Positions 1 to 6,357 of a stretch of DNA of 11,029 nucleotides are shown here, in pieces; position 1 is the first letter of the stretch, and every line of letters starts with the position of its first letter. The DNA lies in contig HF990523.1 in the NCBI GenBank assembly GCA_000432135.1, forward strand, positions 839 through 11,867. The letters are read 5' to 3'. Source of the stretch: Firmicutes bacterium CAG:124. GTDB taxonomy: Bacteria; Bacillota; Clostridia; Oscillospirales; Oscillospiraceae. The position numbers and the translations under genes were made by a program. The notes under the pieces were generated by a model. The model was given only the letters and a program-made list of their open reading frames with translations, did no database searches and was not told the origin of the DNA.

Positions 1-1
1 C

Positions 2-289
2 TTTCCCCCCATTGCCGCCAGCCGCTCCCGGCTGAAGCCGTGGGAATTTACGCTTGCCATGTTCTTCGGCAGCGCGTTCAGCACGCTGGTTTACTGTTGG
101 CTGGGCAGCAATCTGATCCACGGCGACTGGATCGGTTCTGCGGTGCTGGTCGTGCTGATGCTGAGCATTGCGTTTTTGCTGTGGAAGTACCAGAAGCAGG
201 TGCTGCATCTGGTCGGACAGCTTTTGGAAAAGAGGAAGCAAAGAAATGGAAACAAAAACGCTGACCTTTCGGAAAGCAGCCGCGTCTGA
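2..289 (+). CDS. 3' end of a membrane protein gene, family not recognised (5' partial)
   Basis: An open frame enters from the left edge and ends at TGA 287-289, giving the last 95 residues of a longer protein. What is visible is two hydrophobic stretches that look like transmembrane helices, one around LAMFFGSAFSTLVYCWLG and one around GSAVLVVLMLSIAFLLW. They are followed by a basic, Lys/Gln/Arg-rich tail (WKYQKQ...LLEKRKQRNGNK) that is probably cytoplasmic by the positive-inside rule. No motif allows a family call. The next gene, a GNAT acetyltransferase, starts at 246 inside this frame, a 44-base overlap. This suggests co-transcription and possibly translational coupling. The ATG at 59 is internal to the longer frame and should not be taken as the gene start. 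That it is a real membrane protein is fairly sure; its function is unknown. Confidence 0.6.
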   Translation, partial: FPPIAASRSRLKPWEFTLAMFFGSAFSTLVYCWLGSNLIHGDWIGSAVLVVLMLSIAFLLWKYQKQVLHLVGQLLEKRKQRNGNKNADLSESSRV

Positions 290-782
290 CCTTGACGCCG
301 TAACGGCGATCTATGACAGGCTCCACGCGCAGGAGGACGCGGGCCGCGTGACCATCGGCTGGGTCACGGGTATATATCCGATCCGATTTGACGCCGAGCA
401 GGCGCTTGCGCGCGGCGACCTGTACGTCTGCGAGTCAGAGGGCCGCGTCGCGGCCTCCGGCATTCTCAATCAGAGGCAGGTGGACGTCTACACGGAGGGC
501 CGCTGGGCCTATGCGGCGGAGGACAGGGATGTTTTCGTCCTGCACACGCTGACCGTCGATCCCGATCTCTCCGGCCGGGGCATCGGCTGCGCGTTCGTGC
601 AATTCTATGAGGATACGGCGAGAGCGCTGGGCTGCACCGTGCTGCGGATGGATACCAACGAAAAAAACGCTGCCGCGCGGCGCTTATACGCGCGGCTCGG
701 CTACCGGGAGGCGGACATCGTGCCGTGCGCGTTCAACAGCATTCCGAATGTGCGGCTCGTGCTGCTCGAAAAGAAGCTATAA
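246..782 (+). CDS. GNAT-family N-acetyltransferase
   Basis: A 178-residue protein with the GNAT fold pattern (acetyl-CoA-dependent N-acetyltransferase). The N terminus (TLTFRKAAASDLDAVTAIYD, about residues 5-24) is the usual beta1-alpha1 segment 'R.A...D...+..iy'. The strand FVLHTLTVDP (97-106) leads into the acetyl-CoA pyrophosphate loop LSGRGIGCAF (108-117), a slightly relaxed version of R/Q-x-x-G-x-G/A with Ser in the first position. MDTNEKNAAARRLYARLGY (135-153) is the classic motif B 'N..A...Y...GF' region. ATG 246 was chosen because AGAGGAAG (231-238) lies 7 bases upstream and because the protein then begins at the fold's first strand. Longer in-frame starts (168) run back into the overlapping upstream gene. 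The substrate cannot be read from the sequence; small molecules, antibiotics or peptides are all possible. It lies 24 bases before nnrD and is probably in the same transcript. Confidence 0.85.
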   Translation: METKTLTFRKAAASDLDAVTAIYDRLHAQEDAGRVTIGWVTGIYPIRFDAEQALARGDLYVCESEGRVAASGILNQRQVDVYTEGRWAYAAEDRDVFVLHTLTVDPDLSGRGIGCAFVQFYEDTARALGCTVLRMDTNEKNAAARRLYARLGYREADIVPCAFNSIPNVRLVLLEKKL

Positions 783-806
783 TTTTTAATATGGAGGGCT
801 GCGGAA

Positions 807-1676
807 ATGGAAAGACCTGCATGGACAGCGCAATGCACGAACAGGAAGCTGATTGGGGAGCTGCTGCCGGTCCGGCGGCGGGAGAGCCACAAGGGTGATT
901 ACGGCAGAGTCCTTCTGCTCTGCGGCTCCGAGGGACTGACCGGCGCGGCAAGGCTTGCGGCAAAGGCCGCACTCCGCACGGGCAGCGGCCTTGTGTATCT
1001 CGGCGTGCCGGAGAAAATCTATCCGATCATCGCCGCAGGCGCGGGGAGCGAGATCGTCTTTCCGCTCCCGTGCGACGAGGCAGGGCGGCTCTGCATGGCC
1101 GCGCTGCCTGCGATTACAGCGCGGCTTCCCGAAATGGACGCTGTGCTGCTCGGCCCCGGTCTTGGCCGCTCGGAGGAGCTGACGCGGCTGGTGCAGGCGG
1201 TCCTTTCCGTCTGCCGTGTGCCGCTCGTTCTGGACGCGGACGGCATAAACGCCGCTGCGCCGCATATAGATGTGTTGCGCGGATGTGCCTGTCCGGTCGT
1301 GCTTACGCCGCATGACGGCGAGTTTTTGCGGCTGGGCGGCGACCCCAAAGCAGCCGACCGGACGCAGGAGGCGATGCGCCTCGCAAACCGGACGCACGCC
1401 GTCCTTCTGCTCAAGGGCAGCCGGACGGTCATTACCGACGGCTTGAATGTTTATGTAAACCATACAGGAAACCCCGGCCTCGCGGCCGGCGGCAGCGGCG
1501 ACGTGCTCGCCGGGATGCTCGTGTCGCTTCTGGGCCAGCATATCATGCCGCTGGAGGCAGCTGCCGCAGCCGCATGGCTGCACGGCTCCGCCGCCGATCT
1601 TGCGGCGCAGGAGCTGGGGGAGTATGGCATGGTGCCGGAGGATCTGCTGCTGCGCATTCCGCGACTTCTGCCATAA
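807..1676 (+). CDS. nnrD: ADP-dependent (S)-NAD(P)H-hydrate dehydratase
   Basis: A 289-residue YjeF C-terminal / carbohydrate-kinase-like protein that repairs damaged nicotinamide cofactors. It dehydrates (S)-NADHX or (S)-NADPHX back to NAD(P)H using ADP in bacterial enzymes. Visible family motifs in order are SHKGDYGRVLLLCGS (about residues 27-41, nucleotide site), a Gly/Ala-rich helix GAARLAAKAALRTGSGLV, LLGPGLG (mid protein), VLDADGIN, LTPHDGEF (usually TPHPGEF) and NPGLAAGGSGDVLAGM, the ribokinase-type anion hole with catalytic Asp in GSGDVLAG. Length fits a stand-alone dehydratase. The NnrE epimerase half that is fused in E. coli YjeF is absent here. Start ATG 807 has GGAGGG at 793-798. 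In many Firmicutes nnrD sits near acpS, a ydcC-like lipoprotein gene and alr, and the next two genes match that pattern. The gene ends 9-12 bases before the lipoprotein start, indicating an operon. Confidence 0.93.
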   Translation: MERPAWTAQCTNRKLIGELLPVRRRESHKGDYGRVLLLCGSEGLTGAARLAAKAALRTGSGLVYLGVPEKIYPIIAAGAGSEIVFPLPCDEAGRLCMAALPAITARLPEMDAVLLGPGLGRSEELTRLVQAVLSVCRVPLVLDADGINAAAPHIDVLRGCACPVVLTPHDGEFLRLGGDPKAADRTQEAMRLANRTHAVLLLKGSRTVITDGLNVYVNHTGNPGLAAGGSGDVLAGMLVSLLGQHIMPLEAAAAAAWLHGSAADLAAQELGEYGMVPEDLLLRIPRLLP

Positions 1677-1688
1677 GGGTGATATTTG

Positions 1689-2279
1689 TTGCGAAAAAAA
1701 CTGGCGCTTCTTCTCTGCACGGTTCCCATGCTCCTGTCGGCCTGCTCGGCCAAACGTCCGGCCCAGCCGCCGCTGACGTTCCGCACGGCGCTTCTGCAGT
1801 CCGGCGGCTGCTCGTTCACCGCCGCCATTACGGCGGACTACGGCGAGAGCGCCGCGTCCTTCACGCTGGACTGCGTATTCTCGCCTGAAACAGGCGCATC
1901 CGTCACTGTGACGGAGCCGGAGTCGATCGCGGGCATTCAGGCGCAGGTCAAGGATACCGCAGCGTCCGTCTCCTATGACGGAATGCAGCTCGGCCTTGGC
2001 TCGCTGGCAGACGGCAATCTTGCGCCGCTGGCCGCGCCCTATGTTCTGGGACAGTGCTGGGCGGGGGAGTACATCGACGCGACCGGCACGGAGGACGGCC
2101 TTCTGCGCACGACCTATCGGATGGGCTACGAGGAAAAGGAGCTTGTCGTCGACACATGGTTCTCGCAGGAGCCGCTTGCGCCCGTCCGCGCAGAGATCAG
2201 CTTTGAAGGGCGGATGGTCCTGCGCACAGATATTTCTGCATTTTCAATGCGCCAGCCGACGCAATTAACAGAGGAATAG
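1689..2279 (+). CDS. Lipoprotein between nnrD and alr, possibly YdcC-like
   Basis: A secreted lipoprotein of about 196 residues. The N terminus is a standard lipoprotein signal: basic RKK, the hydrophobic run LALLLCTVPM, then lipobox LLSAC followed by SAKRP, so Cys around residue 19-20 would be lipidated by Lgt after signal peptidase II cleavage. The remaining part is rich in beta-forming residues (SFTLDCVFSPETGASVTVTEP, SVSYDGMQLGLGS, TDISAFSM), compatible with a LolA-like incomplete barrel, but I see no decisive motif. No ATG fits. TTG occurs at 1686 and again at 1689. The overlapping Shine-Dalgarno AAGGGTGA (1675-1682) spaces better with 1689 (6 bases) than with 1686 (3 bases), so 1689 is chosen without certainty. 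In Bacillus subtilis the gene directly before alr is ydcC, a LolA-like sporulation lipoprotein; the same position suggests an equivalent, which is inference from context. Only 2 bases separate it from alr. Confidence 0.8.
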   Translation: MRKKLALLLCTVPMLLSACSAKRPAQPPLTFRTALLQSGGCSFTAAITADYGESAASFTLDCVFSPETGASVTVTEPESIAGIQAQVKDTAASVSYDGMQLGLGSLADGNLAPLAAPYVLGQCWAGEYIDATGTEDGLLRTTYRMGYEEKELVVDTWFSQEPLAPVRAEISFEGRMVLRTDISAFSMRQPTQLTEE

Positions 2280-2281
2280 AT

Positions 2282-3460
2282 ATGAAGACACTCAAAAGAA
2301 CCTGGGCGGATATCTCGCTCGACAATCTGGAATACAATTACCGCTCCATCCGGGCGCATCTGCCGTCCGGTACGCGCTTTCTCGGCGTGATGAAGGCCGA
2401 TGCCTACGGCCACGGGGCCGTGCCGGTCAGCCGGGCGCTGGCCGATCTCGGCGCGGAATATCTGGCCGTGTCCAATCTGGAGGAGGCCGTGCAGATCCGG
2501 CGCGGCGAGGTGCGCCTGCCGATTCTGATCCTGGGCTATACGCCGCCGGAGTACGCCGCGAATATGATCTTCCTCGATATCACGCAGGAGGTACATTCGC
2601 TGACCTACGCGCAGGAGCTGAACGAGGCGCTGGCCGGGACGAACTACATCCTGAACGTGCACCTGAAGCTCGATACCGGCATGACGCGCATCGGCTTCTT
2701 TGCCTATGACAATGACCGGACGCTGGACGAGCTGAAGCAGGCTGCGGCGCTGCCGCACCTGCACATTGAGGGTGTTTTCATGCACTTCTGCGTCGCCGAC
2801 AGCCGGGCGGAGGAAGACGTTTCGTTTACAAAACTGCAATACAAGCGTTTCATGGATATGCTCAGCGCCATGGAGGGCGTCGGCATCCGGCCGGAGATCC
2901 GGCACTGCTGCAATTCCGGCGCGGCGATCCTGTACCCGGAATTCGCGCTCGACATGGTGCGCCCCGGCATCATCACCTACGGCAACGCGCCGTCGGAGGA
3001 GCTGGAGGGCGCGATCAGCCTGCGGCCCATGATGTCGCTGCATTCCATGATCGCGCAGGTGCGCACCGTACCTGCCGGGACGGATATCAGCTACGGACGG
3101 CTTTACAGAACGACGCATGATACCCGCGTCGCCGTCCTGCCCATCGGCTACGCCGACGGCCTGAGCCGCCTGCTGACCGGAAAGGCAAGCTTTTATCTGC
3201 AAGGGAAGCTGGTTCCCGTTATCGGGAGAATCTGTATGGACATGTGTATGCTGGACGTTTCGGAAGTGCCGGACGCGAAGCCCGGCGATATCGTCACGAT
3301 CTTCGGCTATGACGACGACGGCACGCTCGTGCCGTGCGAGCGTCTCGCCGCCGCGCAGGGCACGATCAATTATGAGCTCCTCTGCCAGATCAGCAAGCGC
3401 ATCCCGCGCATCTGCCACCGCGGCACGGAGACATCGCAGATTTTGCAATATATCGTCTGA
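2282..3460 (+). CDS. alr: Alanine racemase (PLP-dependent)
   Basis: A 392-residue fold-type III PLP enzyme interconverting L- and D-alanine in the cytoplasm, supplying D-Ala for peptidoglycan. The PLP lysine is Lys38 in VMKADAYGHG, near the N terminus as in the family. Other hallmarks are LDTGMTRIG (130-138), the catalytic tyrosine Tyr271 in ISYGRLYR, PIGYADGLSR (287-296), GRICMDMCMLDV (315-326) and the C-terminal INYELLCQISKRIPR (362-376). HCCNSGA (208-214) and VRPGIITYG (226-234) are the PLP-phosphate and active-site strands. Length is normal, and all key residues are present. ATG 2282 is preceded by GAGGAA (2271-2276), which overlaps the end of the lipoprotein gene. It is probably the last gene of the operon starting left of the window. 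In B. subtilis the next genes would be mazE and mazF; here an ABC exporter comes first. Confidence 0.97.
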   Translation: MKTLKRTWADISLDNLEYNYRSIRAHLPSGTRFLGVMKADAYGHGAVPVSRALADLGAEYLAVSNLEEAVQIRRGEVRLPILILGYTPPEYAANMIFLDITQEVHSLTYAQELNEALAGTNYILNVHLKLDTGMTRIGFFAYDNDRTLDELKQAAALPHLHIEGVFMHFCVADSRAEEDVSFTKLQYKRFMDMLSAMEGVGIRPEIRHCCNSGAAILYPEFALDMVRPGIITYGNAPSEELEGAISLRPMMSLHSMIAQVRTVPAGTDISYGRLYRTTHDTRVAVLPIGYADGLSRLLTGKASFYLQGKLVPVIGRICMDMCMLDVSEVPDAKPGDIVTIFGYDDDGTLVPCERLAAAQGTINYELLCQISKRIPRICHRGTETSQILQYIV

Positions 3461-3653
3461 TTTTGTGCAGCTTTTCGGCGAATCCGCAGCTTTCTCACGG
3501 ACCTACAGGGTACGGCACAGAGCCCTGCCCATGCCAAATCTATACATAATACCCGAAGTACACCGAAAGGAAGTGTTTTTCATTTCATAGCCTGCCGCAG
3601 TGCCCCCTGAAGATGTGTGTGCATACCTACACTACAGACAAGGAGACATACAG
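3461..3653 (+). other. Intergenic region between alr and the ABC exporter gene
   Basis: A stretch of 193 noncoding bases. It is less GC-rich than the flanking genes, mainly in the second half (for example TCTATACATAAT near 3539-3550). A weak -10-like CATAAT (3545-3550) is present, but no acceptable -35 lies at the right distance, so I do not call a promoter. A short imperfect hairpin CAGGG (3506-3510) / CCCTG (3523-3527) has no T-tract and is not a convincing terminator for alr. AAGGAGA (3640-3646) is the ribosome binding site of the next gene. No mazE-like reading frame is recognisable here. Confidence 0.5.
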
Positions 3654-5297
3654 ATGATGAAACACCTGAAGCAATTAAATGGAATCCGAGGATTGCTCCC
3701 GTACCTGAAAACGAAAAGGCCCACGATCCTGTTGATCTTCTGCCTGTCTGTGATCGATGCGGGACTGAGTCTGCTCCCCATCCAGATCATCGCAGCGGTG
3801 GTCGATCTTCTCTCCACAGGAAAAAGCGCGTTCTCCTCTGTTCTGGGAACCAGTCTCTTGCTGCACGTTGTGTTCTTCGGCGCTGTGTACGCGGCGAAGC
3901 ATGCGCTCAGCCTCATATACGGCTATACAAACACCATGCTGTCAAGCGGGATCATCGAATCGCTGCGTGACGACGCCATGACGTGGGCGCTGGAGTCCTA
4001 CAAGCCGTATAAGGAGGAACGGCGGGAGGGCGACATCATTTCCCGGATTTCCGGGGATGTGGAAGCCGTCGTCCGCGCCGTAGCAGGGCCGCTGAACGGT
4101 CTGCTGCCAATGGTGCTTAAGATGATTGGCTCTGTCGTCATGATGTTCGTCTGGAGCCCGGTTCTCGGTGCGATCTCGCTGGCGCTGGTGCTCCCGCTGT
4201 ATGCTGCCAGCAAGCGCGTGGCGGTCAAAAGCAAGGAGATTGCCGCCGAGCAGCGCGCGGCCAGCGGTCGTCTCGTGGGCGCTGTCGGCGACCTTCTGTA
4301 CTGTATTCCCATTATCAAGGCATGGGGAAGCGAGCGTTTTGAGGCGGCGGGCTTCCATGCCTTCTCGCATCAGATGTATACCCTGAACAGAAAGAGTCAG
4401 CGGATTTTTAATGTCTACTGGGGCATTACCTACACGCTGATGACCATCGGATATCTGTCGGCGGTCGTCTTCTCCGCCCGTTCTGCGTTGGCCGGGGCCG
4501 CGACTGCGGGCAGCATTGCCGTCGCGTACTCCTATATGTCCAATATCCTGACGCCCGCTGCTTCGATCAGCCGGTACGGCAACGATATTTTCCAGGCCGA
4601 CGCCGCGCTCGCCAGAGTGTTCGAACTGAAGCCGGCGGCAGCGTCCCCGGCCGCCCCGTATGCGCTGCATGACGCGCCCGCGGTCGAATTTGACCATGTG
4701 ACGATCTCTTGCAGCGAGCACAAGCAGCTGCAGGATCTGTGCTTTACCGCGGCGCCTCATCAGCTCGTCGTGCTGGCGGGCGAAAGCGGCAGCGGCAAGT
4801 CCACGATTCTGAACGCGTTGCTTGGAAACCAGCCCACCATGGGCGGCAGGATTCTTGTCGACCATGCGGATGTGACAGGTCAGCTTGACCGGCTGCGCAG
4901 CTCTGTCTCCGTCGCGTTTCAGGCGTCCTACCTCTTTGACCGCAGCATCGCGGACAACGTGGCCTATGCCAGCGACGCGCCGGACGGACAGCGGATTGAA
5001 GACGCTCTGCGCGCCTCCGGGTTGGACGGGCTTGTCCGAGAACGCGGCGCGGATTTCACCGTGGGCAGCAAGGGAAAATTCCTTTCCGGCGGCGAACAGC
5101 GCCGCGTGGCGCTTTCGCGCGCCCTTTATAAAAACGCGCCGCTGTACTTACTCGACGAGCCTACGTCCGAGCTTGATCCCGAAACGAGCCGGGTCGTCAT
5201 CGAGCAGATTCTGCGCCTAAAGCAGTCCGCGACCATCATTGCGGCGTCCCACGACGCGACGCTGATCGAAAAGGCCGATGTTGTCGTGACGCTTTGA
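3654..5297 (+). CDS. ABC exporter half-transporter (fused permease and ATPase)
   Basis: A 547-residue type-I ABC exporter with an N-terminal transmembrane domain (about 1-320) and a C-terminal ATPase (about 344-547). Hydrophobic helices are visible near 24-55, 63-92, 147-185 and 255-300. ATPase motifs are all intact: Walker A GESGSGKST (376-384), Q-loop Gln423 in AFQASYLFD, signature LSGGE (477-481), Walker B LYLLDEP (497-503) with catalytic Glu502, D-loop SELD, and H-loop His533. It should work as a dimer in the cytoplasmic membrane. The layout recalls CydC/CydD-like or peptide exporters, but the substrate cannot be inferred. No second half-transporter is nearby, so a homodimer or a distant partner is likely. 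ATG 3654 is chosen because AAGGAGA (3640-3646) lies 7 bases upstream; the longer GTG 3600 frame lacks a ribosome site. The protein is somewhat short for the family, ending soon after the H-loop. It separates alr from mazF. Confidence 0.92.
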   Translation: MMKHLKQLNGIRGLLPYLKTKRPTILLIFCLSVIDAGLSLLPIQIIAAVVDLLSTGKSAFSSVLGTSLLLHVVFFGAVYAAKHALSLIYGYTNTMLSSGIIESLRDDAMTWALESYKPYKEERREGDIISRISGDVEAVVRAVAGPLNGLLPMVLKMIGSVVMMFVWSPVLGAISLALVLPLYAASKRVAVKSKEIAAEQRAASGRLVGAVGDLLYCIPIIKAWGSERFEAAGFHAFSHQMYTLNRKSQRIFNVYWGITYTLMTIGYLSAVVFSARSALAGAATAGSIAVAYSYMSNILTPAASISRYGNDIFQADAALARVFELKPAAASPAAPYALHDAPAVEFDHVTISCSEHKQLQDLCFTAAPHQLVVLAGESGSGKSTILNALLGNQPTMGGRILVDHADVTGQLDRLRSSVSVAFQASYLFDRSIADNVAYASDAPDGQRIEDALRASGLDGLVRERGADFTVGSKGKFLSGGEQRRVALSRALYKNAPLYLLDEPTSELDPETSRVVIEQILRLKQSATIIAASHDATLIEKADVVVTL

Positions 5298-5543
5298 GTC
5301 GGTTGAGCAGGGCTTCCCTCCATATCGTTTGTAAGCGCATGATTATGTCAACTTGCTGCTCAACTTTCTTAAAATGCAGAACGATGATCCGCCATTTTTC
5401 GCCGCTTTCTGCATAGTATGAAGTGGAAGCATCCGAATGTGAAAAGAAAGCGAGGTTCCTCTGTTTATTTTTGACCTCTGCGTGGGAGAATAGAAACAGC
5501 GGCGCGAAACGCGCGCGTACTTTTTCCGCGGAGTGTGAAGCAA
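5298..5543 (+). other. Intergenic leader before mazF with several inverted repeats; no mazE gene
   Basis: A stretch of 246 bases without a supported gene, in the place where mazE would be expected. It holds a 9-base perfect inverted repeat GTTGAGCAG (5302-5310) / CTGCTCAAC (5356-5364). This is followed by TTTCTT, but its 45-base loop is long for a terminator. A second, 8-base perfect inverted repeat ATGCAGAA (5374-5381) / TTCTGCAT (5407-5414) follows. Close to mazF is a small hairpin GCGCG-AAA-CGCGC (5502-5514) followed by TTTTT at 5521-5525. TTGACC (5471-5476) resembles a -35 box, but no fitting -10 follows it. One frame reads AECEA just before the mazF start (see findings). Confidence 0.5.
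5302..5364. repeat. 9-base inverted repeat just after the ABC exporter gene
   Basis: GTTGAGCAG at 5302-5310 is the exact reverse complement of CTGCTCAAC at 5356-5364, starting 5 bases after the exporter stop codon. The right arm is followed by TTTCTT. It could be a weak, long-looped terminator of the exporter transcript or the trace of an inserted segment. The 45-base spacer makes either reading uncertain. Confidence 0.35.
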
Positions 5544-5900
5544 ATGGATACGAACGTCAAACGCGGCGACATTTTCTACGCCGACCTGAGCCCGGTCGTG
5601 GGCAGCGAGCAGGGCGGGTGCCGGCCTGTGCTCATCGTGCAGAACGACACCGGCAACAAGCATTCGCCGACAGTCATCGCCGCCGCCATTACCAGCCAGA
5701 CCGGCAAGGCGCGCCTGCCGACGCACATTTCGCTGACCGGCCACGACGTGGGACTCACGAAGGACTCCGTCATTCTGCTTGAGCAGATCCGAACCATTGA
5801 CAAGCGCCGCCTGCGTGAGCATACCGGCCATGCGGACCGCAGCGTCATGGAGCAGGTCGATTCCGCTCTTGCCGTCAGCTTCGGGCTTCAGGGCAGCTGA
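5544..5900 (+). CDS. mazF: MazF/NdoA-type mRNA interferase (toxin), apparently without MazE
   Basis: A 118-residue PemK/MazF-family endoribonuclease, closest in pattern to B. subtilis NdoA (EndoA), which cleaves mRNA at UACAU. Strong blocks are VKRGDIFYADLSPVVGSEQG (5-24), RPVLIVQND (27-35), SPTVIAAAITSQ (41-52), LPTHISL (58-64) and DSVILLEQIRTIDKRRL (74-90). The catalytic pair in NdoA, Arg25 and Thr48, corresponds to Arg27 and Thr50 here, so the enzyme looks active. Length equals the family norm. ATG 5544 is preferred because GGAG (5530-5533) lies 10 bases upstream, whereas GTG 5535 would sit on top of the ribosome site. In Firmicutes mazF normally follows alr and mazE; here no antitoxin frame precedes it and the exporter stands between. 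Its specificity is inferred from the family only. The gene is closed by a hairpin terminator 20 bases downstream. Confidence 0.94.
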   Translation: MDTNVKRGDIFYADLSPVVGSEQGGCRPVLIVQNDTGNKHSPTVIAAAITSQTGKARLPTHISLTGHDVGLTKDSVILLEQIRTIDKRRLREHTGHADRSVMEQVDSALAVSFGLQGS

Positions 5901-5920
5901 GCCGCCGCATGGAATATGGA

Positions 5921-5957
5921 AAGCACCTCCTGCATATCGTTTGCAGGAGGTGTTTTT
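5921..5957 (+). terminator. Rho-independent terminator after mazF whose 3' arm holds the next gene's RBS
   Basis: A perfect 11-base stem, CACCTCCTGCA (5924-5934) with TGCAGGAGGTG (5942-5952), has a 7-base loop TATCGTT and is followed by TTTTT (5953-5957). A-rich bases on the left (AAG) can extend the stem into the T-tract. It has the form of an intrinsic terminator. The 3' arm contains AGGAGGTG, a near-ideal Shine-Dalgarno sequence 5 bases before ATG 5958, so in read-through transcripts the same hairpin would hide that ribosome site. Confidence 0.85.
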
Positions 5958-6353
5958 ATGCTTTCATATCCGATCACCGGCGTCCGCGAGGGGACGCTTC
6001 AGGCCGAGCGGGACGGCCTGTATTGGAACGTCAGCGCCGTATGCAGCAAGGACTGGGACTTTCCCATCCGTCTGATCGCCGAGACGGACGGCGCCCGCAC
6101 CGTTCTGGGCGTCCCGCAGCCGGAGCCGGACGGCCTCCGGCTGCGGGCAAGGCTCTCCAACCGGAGCTGCCCGTTTTCCGGGCAGACGCGCATCCTGACC
6201 GACCAGACGCCGGAGCCGGAACCGGAGTCTGCACCGGCGGAACCGGAGCTGCTCCCGTTCGAGCCGGAGAAGCCCTTTGAGCGCATTTCGGAGTTTTCCG
6301 TCATGAACGTTGCAGAACAGGACGGAAAACCATACTGGAAAGTCCCCGGCTGA
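5958..6353 (+). CDS. Small protein of unknown function with an internal YW repeat
   Basis: A 131-residue protein that I cannot assign to a characterised family. It has no signal peptide or membrane segment and is probably cytoplasmic. Residues 1-72 form one module (SYPITGVREGTLQAERDGLYW, then strands around FPIRLIAETDG and RTVLGVPQPEPDGLRLRARLS). Residues 85-107 are a Pro/Glu-rich linker (TPEPEPESAPAEPE). The C terminus (108-131) resembles the start of a second module: AERDGLYWNV (16-25) against AEQDGKPYWKV (119-129). The protein stops right there, so the second module is cut short. From memory, similar 'GLYW...G..YLGV..P..' modules occur in small proteins of Oscillospiraceae; this is unverified. 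ATG 5958 is supported by AGGAGGTG (5945-5952) 5 bases away, inside the mazF terminator stem. Codon bias towards G/C in third positions supports real coding. Confidence 0.65.
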   Translation: MLSYPITGVREGTLQAERDGLYWNVSAVCSKDWDFPIRLIAETDGARTVLGVPQPEPDGLRLRARLSNRSCPFSGQTRILTDQTPEPEPESAPAEPELLPFEPEKPFERISEFSVMNVAEQDGKPYWKVPG

Positions 6354-6357
6354 CCAA

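Noticed and set aside
2126..3448. 440-codon open frame on the minus strand across alr
   Set aside because: Antisense shadow of a clear alanine racemase gene with no recognisable motif and no ribosome site.
2592..3547. UACAU sites (for example 2592-2596, 3543-3547) considered as MazF autoregulatory cleavage sites
   Set aside because: A 5-base motif occurs often by chance; there is no sign of enrichment or of placement in the mazF leader.
3600..3653. GTG 3600 as the start of the ABC exporter
   Set aside because: No ribosome site precedes it and the extra 18 residues do not look like a transporter N terminus; ATG 3654 has AAGGAGA at good spacing.
3942..4865. 307-codon minus-strand frame across the ABC exporter
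   Set aside because: Antisense shadow of an intact ABC exporter; no motif supports it.
5535..5543. GTG 5535 as the start of mazF
   Set aside because: It sits one base after the GGAG ribosome site, too close for initiation.
5321..5943. 11-base direct repeat CATATCGTTTG at 5321-5331 and 5933-5943, considered as insertion footprints
   Set aside because: Matches of this length are expected by chance in 11 kb, and the second copy is just the loop and arm of the mazF terminator.
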